A DNA stretch of 47,150 nt from Stagnimonas sp. GTDB lineage: Bacteria; Pseudomonadota; Gammaproteobacteria; Nevskiales; Nevskiaceae. The stretch is from assembly GCA_030696045.1 (NCBI GenBank), contig JAUYNO010000073.1:1-47150 (forward strand), given 5' to 3'. Of the stretch, positions 1 through 8,594 are shown piece after piece. The position numbers and the translations under genes were made by a program. The notes beneath the pieces were generated by a model. The model saw only the letters and a list, made by a program, of their open reading frames with translations. It had not been told where the DNA came from and did not search any database. Position 1 is the first letter of the stretch. Each line of letters begins with the position of its first letter.

Positions 1-92
1 AGCTGCGCGGAGGGCTCGGACGAGCCGCAGCCGGCCAATACCAATGCCAAGACCAGGGTCGAAACCCGACCCGGATGCGAAATCCTGCCCAT
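1..92 (-). CDS. Lipoprotein N-terminus (partial, runs off the window)
   Basis: The first 30 codons of a minus-strand gene that continues beyond base 1. The ATG at 92 is preceded by an AAGGAG Shine-Dalgarno at good spacing. The visible part is a lipoprotein signal peptide: a basic n-region, a hydrophobic core ending LVLAGC (lipobox, lipidated Cys22), then GSSEPS. The mature protein lies outside the window, so the function is unknown. It is divergent from the HlyD/ABC exporter operon; an outer-membrane or periplasmic partner of that exporter is possible but unsupported. Confidence 0.75.
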   Translation of the reverse strand, partial: MGRISHPGRVSTLVLALVLAGCGSSEPSAQ

Positions 93-403
93 GACCGCTC
101 CTTGCTTGAATCAATCCGCCACGGTGCTCCGGGCGCCGCAAATTATGACGACATCGTCCGGTCGGCGAACTGGTAAAGATTGCTCGGGCCGGGCGGCCGC
201 CGCCACCCAATGTGCCGCGTCGTACAGACCGCCCCGACCCATCCGCGCAGGCTGCTAGCATCGGGCAGCTCTCGCCCGCCGCGACGGCGCGCTGCGCTTC
301 GAACACGGAAGGCATGCATGAATCCAGGCAAACCGACGACGAGGATGACAAGCCAAGCCCGGCCCAGGCGGCAATCGTCGGCAAGGCTGCCTGCGGATCG
401 GCG
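93..403. other. Intergenic region between divergent genes
   Basis: About 310 bases between the lipoprotein start (92) and the preferred start of the HlyD adaptor (404). It must hold promoters in both directions. An in-frame ATG at 314 could extend the adaptor by 30 residues, but the sequence it adds is polar and low-complexity and its GGAAGG sits only one base from the ATG. I see no convincing operator or RNA gene. Confidence 0.4.
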
Positions 404-1450
404 ATGAGCCGCCTCAAGCTGTCCCGGCCGCTGTGGCTCCTGCTCGCGGTCCTGGTCCTGGCGGCCGCCGGCCTGCTCGCCTGGTGGCTGCGCCCGCTGT
501 CGGTGAGCACGGTGCTGGCCACTCCCGGCGTGGCCATCGACGCCATCTATGCCAGCGGCGCGGTCGAGCCCACGGTCGTGCTCCCGGTCGCGCCGCGCAG
601 CGGCGGGATCCTCGCCGAGCTGCGGGTGGATGAGGGCGCCGAAGTGCGCAAGGGCGAGGTGCTGGCGCGGCTCGACGATGCCGACCTGGCCAATACCGTC
701 AAGGAGCTCGAAGCCAAGGCGCGCTACGCCAGCGCGCAGTACGCGCGCGCCCAGGATCTGGTCCGGCGCGGCTTCGTCGCGCGCACCGAGCTGGACCGTG
801 GCCGCAGCGAGCTGGATGCCGCCAACGCGGCACTGCGGCGGGCGCGGGCCCAGCGCGGTTTCCTGGCGCTGACGGCGCCGGAAGACGGCCGCGTGATCCG
901 GCGCGATGGCGAGATCGGGCAGTTCATCGCGCCCGGGCAGGCGGTGCTGGTGCTGGCCTGCTGCGCGCCGCTGCGGGTCACCGCCCAGGTGGACGAAGAG
1001 GACATCGCCCGCCTGCAGCCGGGTCAGCCGGTGGTGCTGAGCAGCGACGCCCTGCCCGGCCGCAGCTTCGACGGCCAGGTGGCCGAGGTGACGCCCCAGG
1101 GCGATCCGGTGGCGCGCAGCTACCGGGTGCGCATCCAGCTGACCACGCCGGAGCCGTTCCAGATCGGCATGACCGTCGATGCCAACATCATCGTCGCCCG
1201 CCACGAGGGCGCGCTGCTGGTGCCGAGCGCGGCGATCCGCGATGCCGCCGTTTGGGTGCTGCGCGATGGCCGCCTGCACCGGCAGCCGGTGCGGACCGGC
1301 ATCGCCGGCAGCGAGCGCAGCGAAATCCTCGCCGGCCTCGACGCCGGCAGCCAGGTCGTCACCGGCCCGCTGGAAGGGCTGAGTGAAGGCCGACGCGCGC
1401 GCGCCGAGCCGGCCGCGCAGGAGAAGCTCCCGGCCCAGGCCCTGCCCTGA
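404..1450 (+). CDS. HlyD/RND-type periplasmic adaptor of an ABC exporter
   Basis: Membrane-fusion (adaptor) protein linking an inner-membrane exporter to an outer-membrane channel. The start at 404 gives a short basic n-region (MSRLKLSRP) followed by one transmembrane segment (about residues 11-30). Then come a biotinyl-lipoyl-like half-motif (VAPRSGGILAELRVDEGAEV), an alpha-helical hairpin rich in Ala/Arg/Glu, the second lipoyl half (LTAPEDGRVIRRDGEIGQFI) and beta-barrel domains. At about 348 aa it is the usual length for the family. Its TGA overlaps the ATG of the permease (TGATG), so the two are translationally coupled. The adaptor-permease-ATPase order resembles DevBCA/MacAB-type systems. 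The substrate cannot be read. Starts at 314 or 212 are possible but less likely. Confidence 0.88.
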   Translation: MSRLKLSRPLWLLLAVLVLAAAGLLAWWLRPLSVSTVLATPGVAIDAIYASGAVEPTVVLPVAPRSGGILAELRVDEGAEVRKGEVLARLDDADLANTVKELEAKARYASAQYARAQDLVRRGFVARTELDRGRSELDAANAALRRARAQRGFLALTAPEDGRVIRRDGEIGQFIAPGQAVLVLACCAPLRVTAQVDEEDIARLQPGQPVVLSSDALPGRSFDGQVAEVTPQGDPVARSYRVRIQLTTPEPFQIGMTVDANIIVARHEGALLVPSAAIRDAAVWVLRDGRLHRQPVRTGIAGSERSEILAGLDAGSQVVTGPLEGLSEGRRARAEPAAQEKLPAQALP

Positions 1451-2690
1451 TGGACTACACCCTGCACATCGCCGCCGCGCACCTGACCAGTCGCAAGCGG
1501 CAGACCCTGGTTTCGCTCACGGGGGTCGTGCTCGGCGTCGCCTTCTTCCTCGCCGTCGCCTCGCTGATGCAGGGCTCGGAGAAGGACTTCATCCGGCAGC
1601 TGATCGACAACAGCCCGCACATCACGGTGTCGGACGAGTACCGTGGCGCCCGCCTGCAGCCGGCGCTGCGGCGCTGGCCCGAGGGCGCGGTGCGCATCGC
1701 CCACGTCAAGCCGCAGACCGAGACTCGCGGCATCCGTGGCTACCGCGACAAGCTCAAGTTCCTGCAGGCCCTGCCCGGCGCGCGGGTGGCGCCGGTGCTG
1801 GTCGGCTCGGCGGTGCTGGTGTTCGCCGGGCATCCGGTCGGCATCGTGCTGTCCGGCATCGTCCCCGAGCAGATGGCGGCGGTCAGCGTCATCGAGGAAA
1901 AGATCGTCGAAGGTTCGCTGCAGGCCCTGGCGAGCGATCCCAACGGCATCGTCATCGGCCAGGGTCTGGCCAGCAAATTCCAGCTGGGACTGCGCAGCAC
2001 CGTCAGCGTGGTCACTGCGGACGGCGCCGGGCGGCCGATGAAGGTGGTCGGCATCTTCCGCACCGGCAATGCCGGCTACGACGAAAGCCAGACCTTCACC
2101 CTGCTCAAGCGAGCGCAGGTCCTGCTCGGCCAGGCCAATCGCGTCAATCGCTTCATCCTGCAGCTGGACGACGCCGACCGCGCGCGCACGCTGGCGCGCC
2201 AGATCGAGGCCGCCGTCGGCTACCAGACGACCTCCTGGCAGGAGGCCTCGGAAGACATCCTCAGCCTGCTGGTGGTGCGCCGCATCATCATGTACAGCGT
2301 GGTGTCGGCGATCCTGCTGGTTGCCTCCTTCGGCATCTTCAACACCCTGTCGACCATCGTGCTGGAGAAGACCCGCGACATCGCCATCCTCAAGTCGATG
2401 GGCTTCCATGCCCGCGACGTGCGCCGCATCTTCCTGCTCGAAGGCGCGATCATCGGCGTCATCGGCAGCATCTTCGGGGTGCTGCTGGGCCTGGGGCTGA
2501 TGCTGGCGCTGTCGCGCGTCGAGCTGAAGGTGCCGGGGCTCAGCGACAGCGTGCACATGCCGATCTGGTGGGGCTGGGACCAATACCTGCTGGCGGCGAG
2601 CTTCGCCATGCTGTCCTGCATCGCCGCCGCCTACCTGCCGGCGCGGCGCGCCGGCGGCCTGCTGCCAGTGGACGTGCTGCGGGGCGCGGC

Positions 2691-2694
<4 letters not shown>
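1450..2694 (+). CDS. ABC transporter permease, FtsX/MacB-like
   Basis: Inner-membrane permease of 414 aa with the MacB/LolC/FtsX topology. There is one N-terminal membrane helix (LVSLTGVVLGVAFFLAVASL), a large periplasmic domain (about residues 45-270), then three C-terminal helices. The cytoplasmic coupling segment EKTRDIAILKSMGF between helices 2 and 3 is the family signature that contacts the ATPase. The gene begins inside the adaptor stop (TGATG), and its own TGA overlaps the GTG of the ATPase gene (GTGA), so all three form one operon. Families of this type usually extrude lipids, lipoproteins, peptides or macrolides; nothing here identifies the substrate. Confidence 0.9.
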
Positions 2695-3380
<686 letters not shown>

Positions 3381-3399
3381 GACCCGGGCCGCGCCCAAC

Positions 3400-3433
3400 A
3401 AAAAAGCCCTCGCCATCCTGCGATGGCGAGGGC
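3400..3433 (-). terminator. Rho-independent terminator of the coiled-coil protein gene
   Basis: A perfect 11-bp stem (GCCCTCGCCAT / ATGGCGAGGGC) with a 6-base loop. On the minus strand it is followed by six T residues (the A-run at 3400-3405). It lies about 30 bases past the stop of the minus-strand gene at 3466. The stem could also stop transcripts of the convergent ABC operon, but there is no T-tract on that side. Confidence 0.85.
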
Positions 3434-3465
3434 CTGTCAGTCGCGCCCCGGGCCTGTGTGGCGCT

Positions 3466-4161
3466 TCAGCCGTTACGAATCAACATGTTCAGCGAGAAGC
3501 TGCGCCCGCTGACACCAACATTCGATACCGACTCGACCTCCATCGCGAAGCCAATCTGGCCACGCTTGGAGAAATACACCGTCAGCGGCGCGCTCTCCGG
3601 CGGCGTCACCACGATGGTATTGCCGTCGCCCAGAGCCCAGGTGCCGCTGCCATTATCGCCGCCGTCCTCGTTGCGGGTCTCGGCGTAGCCGCCGGAGGTG
3701 CAGTTGCCACCCATGTCGCATCCGTTGGTCTGGCCGACGTATCCGGTGGATTTGACGGAGGCGCTGTAGGTGAAGGTCCCGCCGGTATCGCTGGTCTTGG
3801 TGAAGGTCAGGGAGACCGTGGTGGAGCCGGAGCTGGAAGCGAACAGACGGTTCGTCGTGTTGCCAGCGGTCGCCGATTCCAAGGTCACCATCTTGTAGCT
3901 GCCCACCACATCGTCGGCGGTGATCGCGGAATTGACGTTCTCCAGTGCGGCCACCTTGGCTTCCAGCGCCGTCAGCTTGGTTTCCATGGCGGCAGCCTTG
4001 GTCTCCAGCGCGGTGGCGGCATTGACCACGGCCGTGAAGTTGGCATTGACCTGCGACGCGACAGCGGGCGTGCCCGAGGTGAAGGTATTGGGCACCGAGG
4101 CGGCCAGGGCGGCGACGCTGAAGGTCGACAGGGCGATAAAGCGAGTGATGTGTTTGTTCAT
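3466..4161 (-). CDS. Secreted coiled-coil protein, unknown function (cassette copy 1)
   Basis: 231 aa. The ATG at 4161 has a GGAGG Shine-Dalgarno 6 bases upstream. It shows a Sec signal peptide (MNKHITRFIALSTFSVAALA), then the motif VPNTFTSGTPAVASQVNANF, which resembles the N-terminal motif of many secreted or tail-fibre-like proteins. A heptad coiled coil follows (about residues 40-75, ALETK/ALEAKVAALE), then a Ser/Thr/Gly-rich, probably all-beta C-terminal domain. Two cysteines (TNGCDMGGNC) may form a disulfide. The coiled coil suggests an oligomer, perhaps a trimer (inference). It is 35 bases downstream of a small lipoprotein gene. A paralogue with the same layout is at 6551-7318. No enzymatic motif is seen. 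Confidence 0.8.
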   Translation of the reverse strand: MNKHITRFIALSTFSVAALAASVPNTFTSGTPAVASQVNANFTAVVNAATALETKAAAMETKLTALEAKVAALENVNSAITADDVVGSYKMVTLESATAGNTTNRLFASSSGSTTVSLTFTKTSDTGGTFTYSASVKSTGYVGQTNGCDMGGNCTSGGYAETRNEDGGDNGSGTWALGDGNTIVVTPPESAPLTVYFSKRGQIGFAMEVESVSNVGVSGRSFSLNMLIRNG

Positions 4162-4196
4162 GGTGATCCTCCGAAATGGATGGTTGTGCCTGCCGC

Positions 4197-4424
4197 TTAC
4201 TGCCAACGAACCTGGTCCCAGCTGCCGCTATCCCACTGCAGCGGCGGCTTGTCATCGACCGTGGTGTCCACGTCATCGCTACCGCCGCAGCTGGCGATCA
4301 GCAGCAGACTGGAGACGGCCAGGGCCCGCAGCCATCGGCTCCTGGCCATGCCTCCCTGCGGACTCAGGGGCGGAGCCCCGATATCCGTCGGCAAGGCCTC
4401 ACTGCATGAGTCATTTGTGTCCAT
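4197..4424 (-). CDS. Small lipoprotein of 75 aa, unknown function (cassette copy 1)
   Basis: The ATG at 4424 is preceded by GGGGGACT, the same context as the paralogue at 7354-7581. The protein starts MDTND and has an unusually long polar n-region, then a hydrophobic core ending LLLIASC (lipidated Cys46). The mature part is about 30 residues, GGSDDVDTTVDDKPPLQW followed by the tail WDQVRWQ. Both copies are exactly 75 aa, with the lipid-attachment Cys at the same position. An alternative start at 4349 would give a more conventional signal peptide, but the paralogue lacks that Met, which favours 4424. It is followed after 35 bases by the secreted coiled-coil gene and is probably co-transcribed with it. 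Function unknown. Confidence 0.72.
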   Translation of the reverse strand: MDTNDSCSEALPTDIGAPPLSPQGGMARSRWLRALAVSSLLLIASCGGSDDVDTTVDDKPPLQWDSGSWDQVRWQ

Positions 4425-4668
4425 AAGTCCCCCAGAAGCACCGCGTGGGCAGTCCAGGCACGACCCGCTCTGGATTCGTGCCGCCTGCACGCCCGGCCGA
4501 ACCGGAGCGCAGGCCATCCTGAGCGGAGCGAGCCGGGCCGGCCCTGATCCAGATCAATCGCGCCGCCGGCAGCGCGACTAAGCTCCCGGTCCATGCGCTG
4601 GCCACCCACGCTGCCCGCCCCGGGCGACGCGCTGCCGTTTGGCACCAGCCCTAGAAGGAATGAAAGCC

Positions 4669-6447
4669 ATGCCTCTTGGCATCCTCCACCAACCGACCCG
4701 ACAGCTGTTCTTCACCGGCAAGGGCGGCGTCGGCAAGACCTCGGTCTCGACCGCCGTCGCGCTGGCGCTGGCGGATGCCGGCAAGCAGGTGCTGCTGGTC
4801 AGCACCGACGCGGCGTCGAACCTGGACGAGATGCTGGGCATCGCGCTGCGCAATATCCCGACGCCGGTGCCGGGCGCGCCCGGGCTGTCGGTGCTGAACA
4901 TCGACCCCGACACGGCGGCGGAGTCCTACCGGCAGCGGGTGCTGGCCCAGATGGGCGCGGGCACCAGCGCGACCGAACTCGCCACCGTGCGCGAACAGCT
5001 CTCCGGCGCCTGCACCACCGAGATCGCCGCCTTCGACGAATTCGCCGCGCTGCTGGCGGACGAGCGCGCGCCTTACGACCACCTGGTCTTCGACACCGCG
5101 CCGACCGGACACACCCTGCGCCTGCTCAGCCTGCCCAAGGCCTGGAGCGGTTTTCTGGCCGGCAATGACCGGGGCGCTTCCTGCCTGGGGCCGCATTCCG
5201 GCCTGAAGCTGCAGGAGCAGCGCTTCCAGGCGGCGCTGGCCGCCCTGGCCGATCCGGCGCGGACTACGGTGGTGCTGGTGACCCGGCCCGACCGGGGCGC
5301 GATCGCGGAAGCGGCGCGGACTTCGGAGGAGCTGCACGAGCTGGGCCTGGGCCACCAGCGCCTGCTCATCAATGCGGTCTTTCACGCCAGCGAGCCGGGC
5401 GACGCGGTGGCCGCCGCCATCGAGGCCCTGGGACAGGAAGCGCTGGCGGCGATGCCGCCGGCCCTGCGGCAGCTGCCGCAGGATCAGGTGCCGCTGCGCG
5501 CCTTCGACACCGTCGGCCTACCGGCGCTGCGCGCGCTGCTGAGCGCCGAGCCCGCCGCCGCCGCACTGGCCCCGGCCGCCGGCGCAACGCCGCCACCGGC
5601 GCTGGCGGCAATCCCGGGCCTGGACGCCCTGGCCGACGAACTGGCGGCGGCCGGCCACGGCCTGATCATGGTCATGGGCAAGGGCGGCGTCGGCAAGACC
5701 ACGGTGGCCGCCGCGCTGGCCCTGGGCCTGGTGCAGCGCGGCAAGAGCGTGCACCTGAGCACGACCGACCCGGCCGCGCATCTGGCGGCGACGCTGGATA
5801 CCGAGCTACCGGGCCTGCGGCTGGATCGCATCGACCCCAAGCTGGAAACCCAGCGCTACATCGACAAGATCATGGCCGCCAAGTCGCCGGACCTGGACGC
5901 CCAGGAGCGGGCGCTGCTGCTGGAGGACCTGCGCTCGCCCTGCACCGAGGAGGTCGCGGTCTTCCACGCCTTCTCGCGCATCGTCAGCGAGGGGCGCAGC
6001 GCCTTCGTGGTGCTGGACACCGCCCCCACCGGGCATTCGCTGCTGCTGATGGACGCCACCGGCGCCTACCACCGGCAGGTGCTGCGCGAATTCGAGGGCC
6101 ACGGCGGCGGCCGGGTGATCACGCCACTGATGCGGCTGCGCGACGCCACGCATACCCGGATCATCCTGGTGGCGCTGCCGGAGGCGACTCCGGTGTCGCA
6201 GGCCGCCGCGCTGCAGGACGACCTGCGCCGCGCCGGCATCGAACCCTATGCCTGGGTGCTCAACCGGAGCGTGCTGGCGGCCGGCACCCGCGACCGCCTG
6301 CTCGGCGCCCGGCTGGCCGGCGAGCGCAAACAGCTGGCGCGCATCGCCGGCGGTCTGGCCCAGCGGCTATTCGTGCTGCCCTGGCTGACCCGGCCGCCGG
6401 TGGGCCTGGCGGAGTTGTCGAAGCTGGTGCAGGGCCGACCGCCCTGA
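4669..6447 (+). CDS. arsA: ArsA-type arsenite-transport ATPase (two ATPase domains)
   Basis: 592 aa, two tandem ArsA/GET3 domains. Walker A deviants GKGGVGKTS (residues 17-25) and GKGGVGKTT (337-345), switch motifs DTAPTGHT/DTAPTGHS (142-149, 450-457). The three cysteines that bind As(III)/Sb(III) in the E. coli plasmid enzyme are all present in matching contexts: ACTTEIAAF (Cys115), ASCLGP (Cys172) and SPCTEEVAVF (Cys425). The start at 4669 is preferred because GAAGGAA lies 8 bases upstream; ATG 4660 and TTG 4639 are alternatives. No arsB, arsC, arsD, acr3 or arsR is visible, so a pump partner would have to be encoded elsewhere. It is flanked on both sides by the duplicated lipoprotein/coiled-coil cassettes on the opposite strand. 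Confidence 0.92.
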   Translation: MPLGILHQPTRQLFFTGKGGVGKTSVSTAVALALADAGKQVLLVSTDAASNLDEMLGIALRNIPTPVPGAPGLSVLNIDPDTAAESYRQRVLAQMGAGTSATELATVREQLSGACTTEIAAFDEFAALLADERAPYDHLVFDTAPTGHTLRLLSLPKAWSGFLAGNDRGASCLGPHSGLKLQEQRFQAALAALADPARTTVVLVTRPDRGAIAEAARTSEELHELGLGHQRLLINAVFHASEPGDAVAAAIEALGQEALAAMPPALRQLPQDQVPLRAFDTVGLPALRALLSAEPAAAALAPAAGATPPPALAAIPGLDALADELAAAGHGLIMVMGKGGVGKTTVAAALALGLVQRGKSVHLSTTDPAAHLAATLDTELPGLRLDRIDPKLETQRYIDKIMAAKSPDLDAQERALLLEDLRSPCTEEVAVFHAFSRIVSEGRSAFVVLDTAPTGHSLLLMDATGAYHRQVLREFEGHGGGRVITPLMRLRDATHTRIILVALPEATPVSQAAALQDDLRRAGIEPYAWVLNRSVLAAGTRDRLLGARLAGERKQLARIAGGLAQRLFVLPWLTRPPVGLAELSKLVQGRPP

Positions 6448-6518
6448 AGCCCATGGCCGCGACGCACCGCGCCGTCCGGCGCAGGCGTCCGCTTCGGGCG
6501 ACCACCGCCTCAGACCCA

Positions 6519-6538
6519 GGGCCGCGAAGGCGCGGCCC
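6519..6538. terminator. Hairpin between convergent arsA and coiled-coil gene
   Basis: A perfect 8-bp GC stem (GGGCCGCG / CGCGGCCC, loop AAGG) in the gap between the stops of arsA (6447) and the convergent gene (6551). No T-tract follows on either strand, so intrinsic termination is uncertain. Confidence 0.45.
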
Positions 6539-6550
6539 CGGGTTCCGGAG

Positions 6551-7318
6551 CTACTGCCGGATCAGCACGTCCATCGAGAACCTGCGGCCGCTGCTGTTGC
6601 CGTCCGATTCGTCCTGGACCTCCAAGCCGAAACCAACCTGGCCGGCCTTGGAGAAATAGACGGTGAAGGAGTTCGGGCTTTCGCCCTCGCCCGCCGGGGG
6701 CGTGATGACGATCGTATCGCCGCTACCCAGCACCCAGGTTCCGGAACCGCTGTCGCTTTCGTCCGGCGAGTCCTCGGCATTGACGAAGCCGCCAGCGGTA
6801 CAGGTCGCATGGAGGTACTGGTGAAAATGCGTGCCGGTGCTGCCGGAGGTCGAGGGACCGCTGGACGAGGTCGCGAAATTTCCCTCGCTGTTGCACTGGG
6901 TGGCCTTGGCGCTGAAGCCGGCGGACTTGTGGTTGCCGGTGTAGCTGAACGTGCCGCCAGTGCTGCCGGTCGCGGTGAAATTCAGCGTGATGTCCGAAGC
7001 GCTGGACTGCGCCCCGAACAGCAATTCAGCGGCGTTGCTCTTGGTCTGGTTTTGCAGCGACAGCAGCTTGTAGCTGCCGGTCACCTCGGCCGCCGTGAGC
7101 GGGCTGTTGACACTCTCCAGCGCCGCCACCTTGGTCTCCAGCGCGGCGACCTTGCTCTCCAGCGCGGTAGCCGCGCTGACCAGGGCCGCGAAGTTGGCGT
7201 TGACATCGGCCGCCACCGCCGGCGCACCGGCGGTGAAGGTATTGGGCACCGAGGCCGCCAGGGCCGCCGCGCCGAAGCTGGAAAGGATGAAGAAGCGCGC
7301 GAGGTGGTTCTTGTTCAT
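6551..7318 (-). CDS. Secreted coiled-coil protein, unknown function (cassette copy 2)
   Basis: 255 aa paralogue of the protein at 3466-4161. It has the same signal peptide pattern (MNKNHLARFFILSSFGAAALA), the same VPNTFTAGAPAVAADVNANF motif, a heptad coiled coil (ALESKVAALETKVAALE) and a matching C-terminal domain (GSYKLLSL... SGTWVLGSGDTIVITPP... VYFSKAGQVGFGLEV). The main difference is a Ser/Gly/His-rich loop of about 24 residues inserted between the two conserved cysteines. The ATG at 7318 has GGAGGATCACC immediately upstream, identical to copy 1. It lies 35 bases after the lipoprotein gene, again exactly as in copy 1. Function unknown. Confidence 0.8.
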   Translation of the reverse strand: MNKNHLARFFILSSFGAAALAASVPNTFTAGAPAVAADVNANFAALVSAATALESKVAALETKVAALESVNSPLTAAEVTGSYKLLSLQNQTKSNAAELLFGAQSSASDITLNFTATGSTGGTFSYTGNHKSAGFSAKATQCNSEGNFATSSSGPSTSGSTGTHFHQYLHATCTAGGFVNAEDSPDESDSGSGTWVLGSGDTIVITPPAGEGESPNSFTVYFSKAGQVGFGLEVQDESDGNSSGRRFSMDVLIRQ

Positions 7319-7353
7319 GGTGATCCTCCAGAAATTTGTGTCGGGATTGCCGC

Positions 7354-7581
7354 CTATTGCCAACGAACCTGATCCCAGTTGCCGGCGCCCCACTGCAGCG
7401 GCGGCTTGGTGGTGTCATCAATGGCGGCGTCGTCGCTACCGCCGCAGCTGGTGACCAGCAGCAGGGTCGATGCCGCCAGCGCCTGCGCCCATCGGCGCGC
7501 GCCCGGCAAGCGCCCGCCGGGCCAGTGAAAGTTGCTTGATTTGGGTGCCCGCGATTGCTCGCGCCTGTCGTTCGTGTCCAT
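7354..7581 (-). CDS. Small lipoprotein of 75 aa, unknown function (cassette copy 2)
   Basis: Paralogue of the gene at 4197-4424 with identical length. It starts MDTND, with a GGGGGACT ribosome-binding context. The hydrophobic core ends LLLVTSC (Cys46), followed by GGSDDAAIDD and the tail PPLQWGAGNWDQVRWQ. The N-terminal 25 residues differ between the copies, whereas the lipobox and the C-terminal tail are strongly conserved, so the tail is probably the functional part. The next gene on the same strand, 35 bases on, encodes the coiled-coil partner. No known family recognised. Confidence 0.72.
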   Translation of the reverse strand: MDTNDRREQSRAPKSSNFHWPGGRLPGARRWAQALAASTLLLVTSCGGSDDAAIDDTTKPPLQWGAGNWDQVRWQ

Positions 7582-7753
7582 GAGTCCCCCCTGAAGTACG
7601 GAGTGAGTGGCACTGCCTGACTGCTGTTGCGACCGGAGCCGAGTGTGCGCCTGGTGCAGCCCGCGCGCGCGGGAGCCGCCAGCCGGCATGGTCGAGTACC
7701 CGGAGCGGCGGCGCGCGCTTGCGCGCAGGCCGCGGATGACCGGCGGTGGTGCG

Positions 7754-7775
7754 GCCGGCGCGCGGACGCGCCGGC
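7754..7775 (-). terminator. Hairpin directly after the SDR/hydrolase operon
   Basis: A perfect 9-bp stem GCCGGCGCG / CGCGCCGGC with loop CGGA abutting the stop codon of the last operon gene (7776). No T-tract follows, so it may be a transcript-stabilising or factor-dependent end. Confidence 0.5.
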
Positions 7776-8594
7776 TCAGCGCACCGCGAGCTTCCGCGCC
7801 CGCATCATCCAGCGCACCACATGCAGGTAGGCGTCGGGCAGCAGCCGCGCCAGGATGTCCTGCGCGCGGCCGTCGCTGATGAAGATGCGGCCGGTGCGGC
7901 GCTGCACGCCGCGCAGGATGATCTCGGCCGCCCGCGCCGGCGGCGTGCCCTGTTGCAGCATGCGATGAAAGCGCTCGGTGCCACTGTTGTGGTAGTCGGC
8001 GTTGAGGGTGATGTTGGTCGCCACCGCGCCCGGGTGCACGGTGTGGAAAGTGAGCTGGTCGATGCCGCGCAGCCGGTGCTCGGCGCGCAGCGCGTCGGTG
8101 AAGCCGCGCACCGCGAACTTGGTGGTGCAGTAGGGCACCAGGTACGGCAGGGCCAGAATGCCCTGCGAGCTGGAGAGGTTGACCACCGCCGCCTCCGGCC
8201 GCTGGAGCAGATGGGGGTAGCAGCGCTGGGTGGTGTGCACCACGCCCCAGTAGTTGATGGCGGTGATCTTCTCGAAGTCGGCGACGCTGACCTCGCCGAA
8301 GGTGAGATCGCCCAGGGCGATGCCGGCGTTGTTGATGAGCAGGTCGATCTGGCCGTAGCGGGCCAGCACCTGTTCGACGAAGGCGTCGATGGCGCCCTTG
8401 TCGGCCATGTTCACCGTCGCGCTGAGATAGTCGGCGCCCAGCGCCTGCAGGGGCTGCTCGGTCGCGTCCAGCTTGGCGATGTCGCAGAAGGCGAGCTTGG
8501 CGCCCTGCCGCGCGAGTGCCAGCACCAGGTGATGGCCGATGCCGTTGCCGCCGCCACCGGTGACGATGGCGACCTTGTCCTTGAAGCTCTTCAT
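7776..8594 (-). CDS. Short-chain dehydrogenase/reductase (operon distal)
   Basis: 272 aa classical SDR. Cofactor motif TGGGGNGIG (12-20), NNAG at 88-91, catalytic Ser in NLSSSQG (about 142) and YCTTK (Tyr155, Lys159). The substrate cannot be inferred from the motifs. Its ATG overlaps the stop of the upstream hydrolase gene (ATGA), so it is the last gene of a tightly coupled four-gene operon. The role suggested by context is oxidation of an alcohol released by the hydrolase, or reduction of a ketone before monooxygenation. Confidence 0.88.
   Translation of the reverse strand: MKSFKDKVAIVTGGGGNGIGHHLVLALARQGAKLAFCDIAKLDATEQPLQALGADYLSATVNMADKGAIDAFVEQVLARYGQIDLLINNAGIALGDLTFGEVSVADFEKITAINYWGVVHTTQRCYPHLLQRPEAAVVNLSSSQGILALPYLVPYCTTKFAVRGFTDALRAEHRLRGIDQLTFHTVHPGAVATNITLNADYHNSGTERFHRMLQQGTPPARAAEIILRGVQRRTGRIFISDGRAQDILARLLPDAYLHVVRWMMRARKLAVR

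Noticed and set aside
1383..2690. N-terminal extension of the ABC ATPase over the permease gene
   Set aside because: It overlaps the permease in another frame and has no homology; the GTG at 2691 with the TGA overlap is the real start.
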